From Nostoc sp. NMS4 (GTDB taxonomy: Bacteria; Cyanobacteriota; Cyanobacteriia; Cyanobacteriales; Nostocaceae), in NCBI RefSeq assembly GCF_017115095.1, contig NZ_JABXKI010000050.1:1-62353 (forward strand): a stretch of DNA of 62,353 nt, read 5' to 3'. This document shows, piece after piece, positions 62,070-62,353 of this stretch. How positions within the stretch are numbered: the first letter of the stretch is position 1; every line of letters begins with the position of its first letter. A program made the position numbers and the translations under genes. The notes under the pieces are model-generated. The model made no database searches and was not told the origin of the DNA. It saw nothing but the letters and a program-made list of their open reading frames with translations.

Positions 62070-62174
62070 GTCCGTTAGGGGATTTAGTTAGTGGAAAATC
62101 CTTGTTACTGGGATAATGAACGTGATACGGCTATGTTTCAGTCCCCGTTAGGAGGGGATTTAGTTTGTGGAAAC
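62070..62174. CRISPR. relict CRISPR mini-array: degraded repeat, 36-nt spacer, near-intact repeat
   Basis: gtccgttaggggatttagttagtggaaaa (62070-62098), spacer 62099-62134, gtttcagtccccgttaggaggggatttagtttgtggaaac (62135-62174). Confidence 0.65.
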
Positions 62175-62353
62175 AAGGAAGCTTATAAACCTTTTGACTT
62201 TCAATATTTTTCAATAGCCACGAATTACTTATACAAAAAAGATAAGGGATTACTCATATTTTCGGCAAAACCAAGAATACCGCGATCGCTATGTTCGTCA
62301 GGGGGAACGCATCTAAATTATATTGACAAAATACCGTATTAATGTATCAACAC

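Overview
The window looks like a chromosomal segment of a heterocyst-forming, Nostoc-like cyanobacterium. The support is frequent GCGATCGC (HIP1) sites, many short tandem heptamer repeats, psbQ, ccmP and a nifH/nifE/nifN-like cluster. Most of the window is housekeeping: nfi, uppP, lepB, pyrC, tsaE, yvcK-like, ruvC, hemJ, psbQ, gatB, purH, coaBC, lipoate ligase, an M50 protease, ccmP and glucokinase. It also carries a block of three two-component/c-di-GMP genes, an RTX-type protein, a patatin, and small toxin-antitoxin-like pairs.

The most interesting signals, in order:
(1) Three exact 160-bp-period tandem units at 36581-37040, 3' of purH. Each has a minus-strand -35/17 bp/-10 promoter and a terminator-like hairpin with compensatory base-pair changes and a GGAAACA loop. 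Each predicted transcript begins with GUGUGUGAGGAG, the exact complement of the Yfr1 core CUCCUCACAC.
(2) A nifH-nifE-nifN-like operon with no nifDK in the window, next to an XRE plus substrate-binding-domain regulator.
(3) A relict CRISPR mini-array at 62070-62174 with one 36-nt spacer and no cas genes in the window.
(4) A MITE-like family with about 20-bp inverted ends and exact 10-bp target duplications, one copy nested inside another inverted-repeat element.
(5) Genes apparently remodelled by indels or stops: a PIN gene split by one stop, a STAND protein lacking its NTPase core, and a histidine kinase with two in-frame insertions, one of them 90 aa inside the receiver domain.
(6) A probable CTG start codon in a carboxylesterase gene.

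All assignments come from reading motifs by eye. No database search was run.
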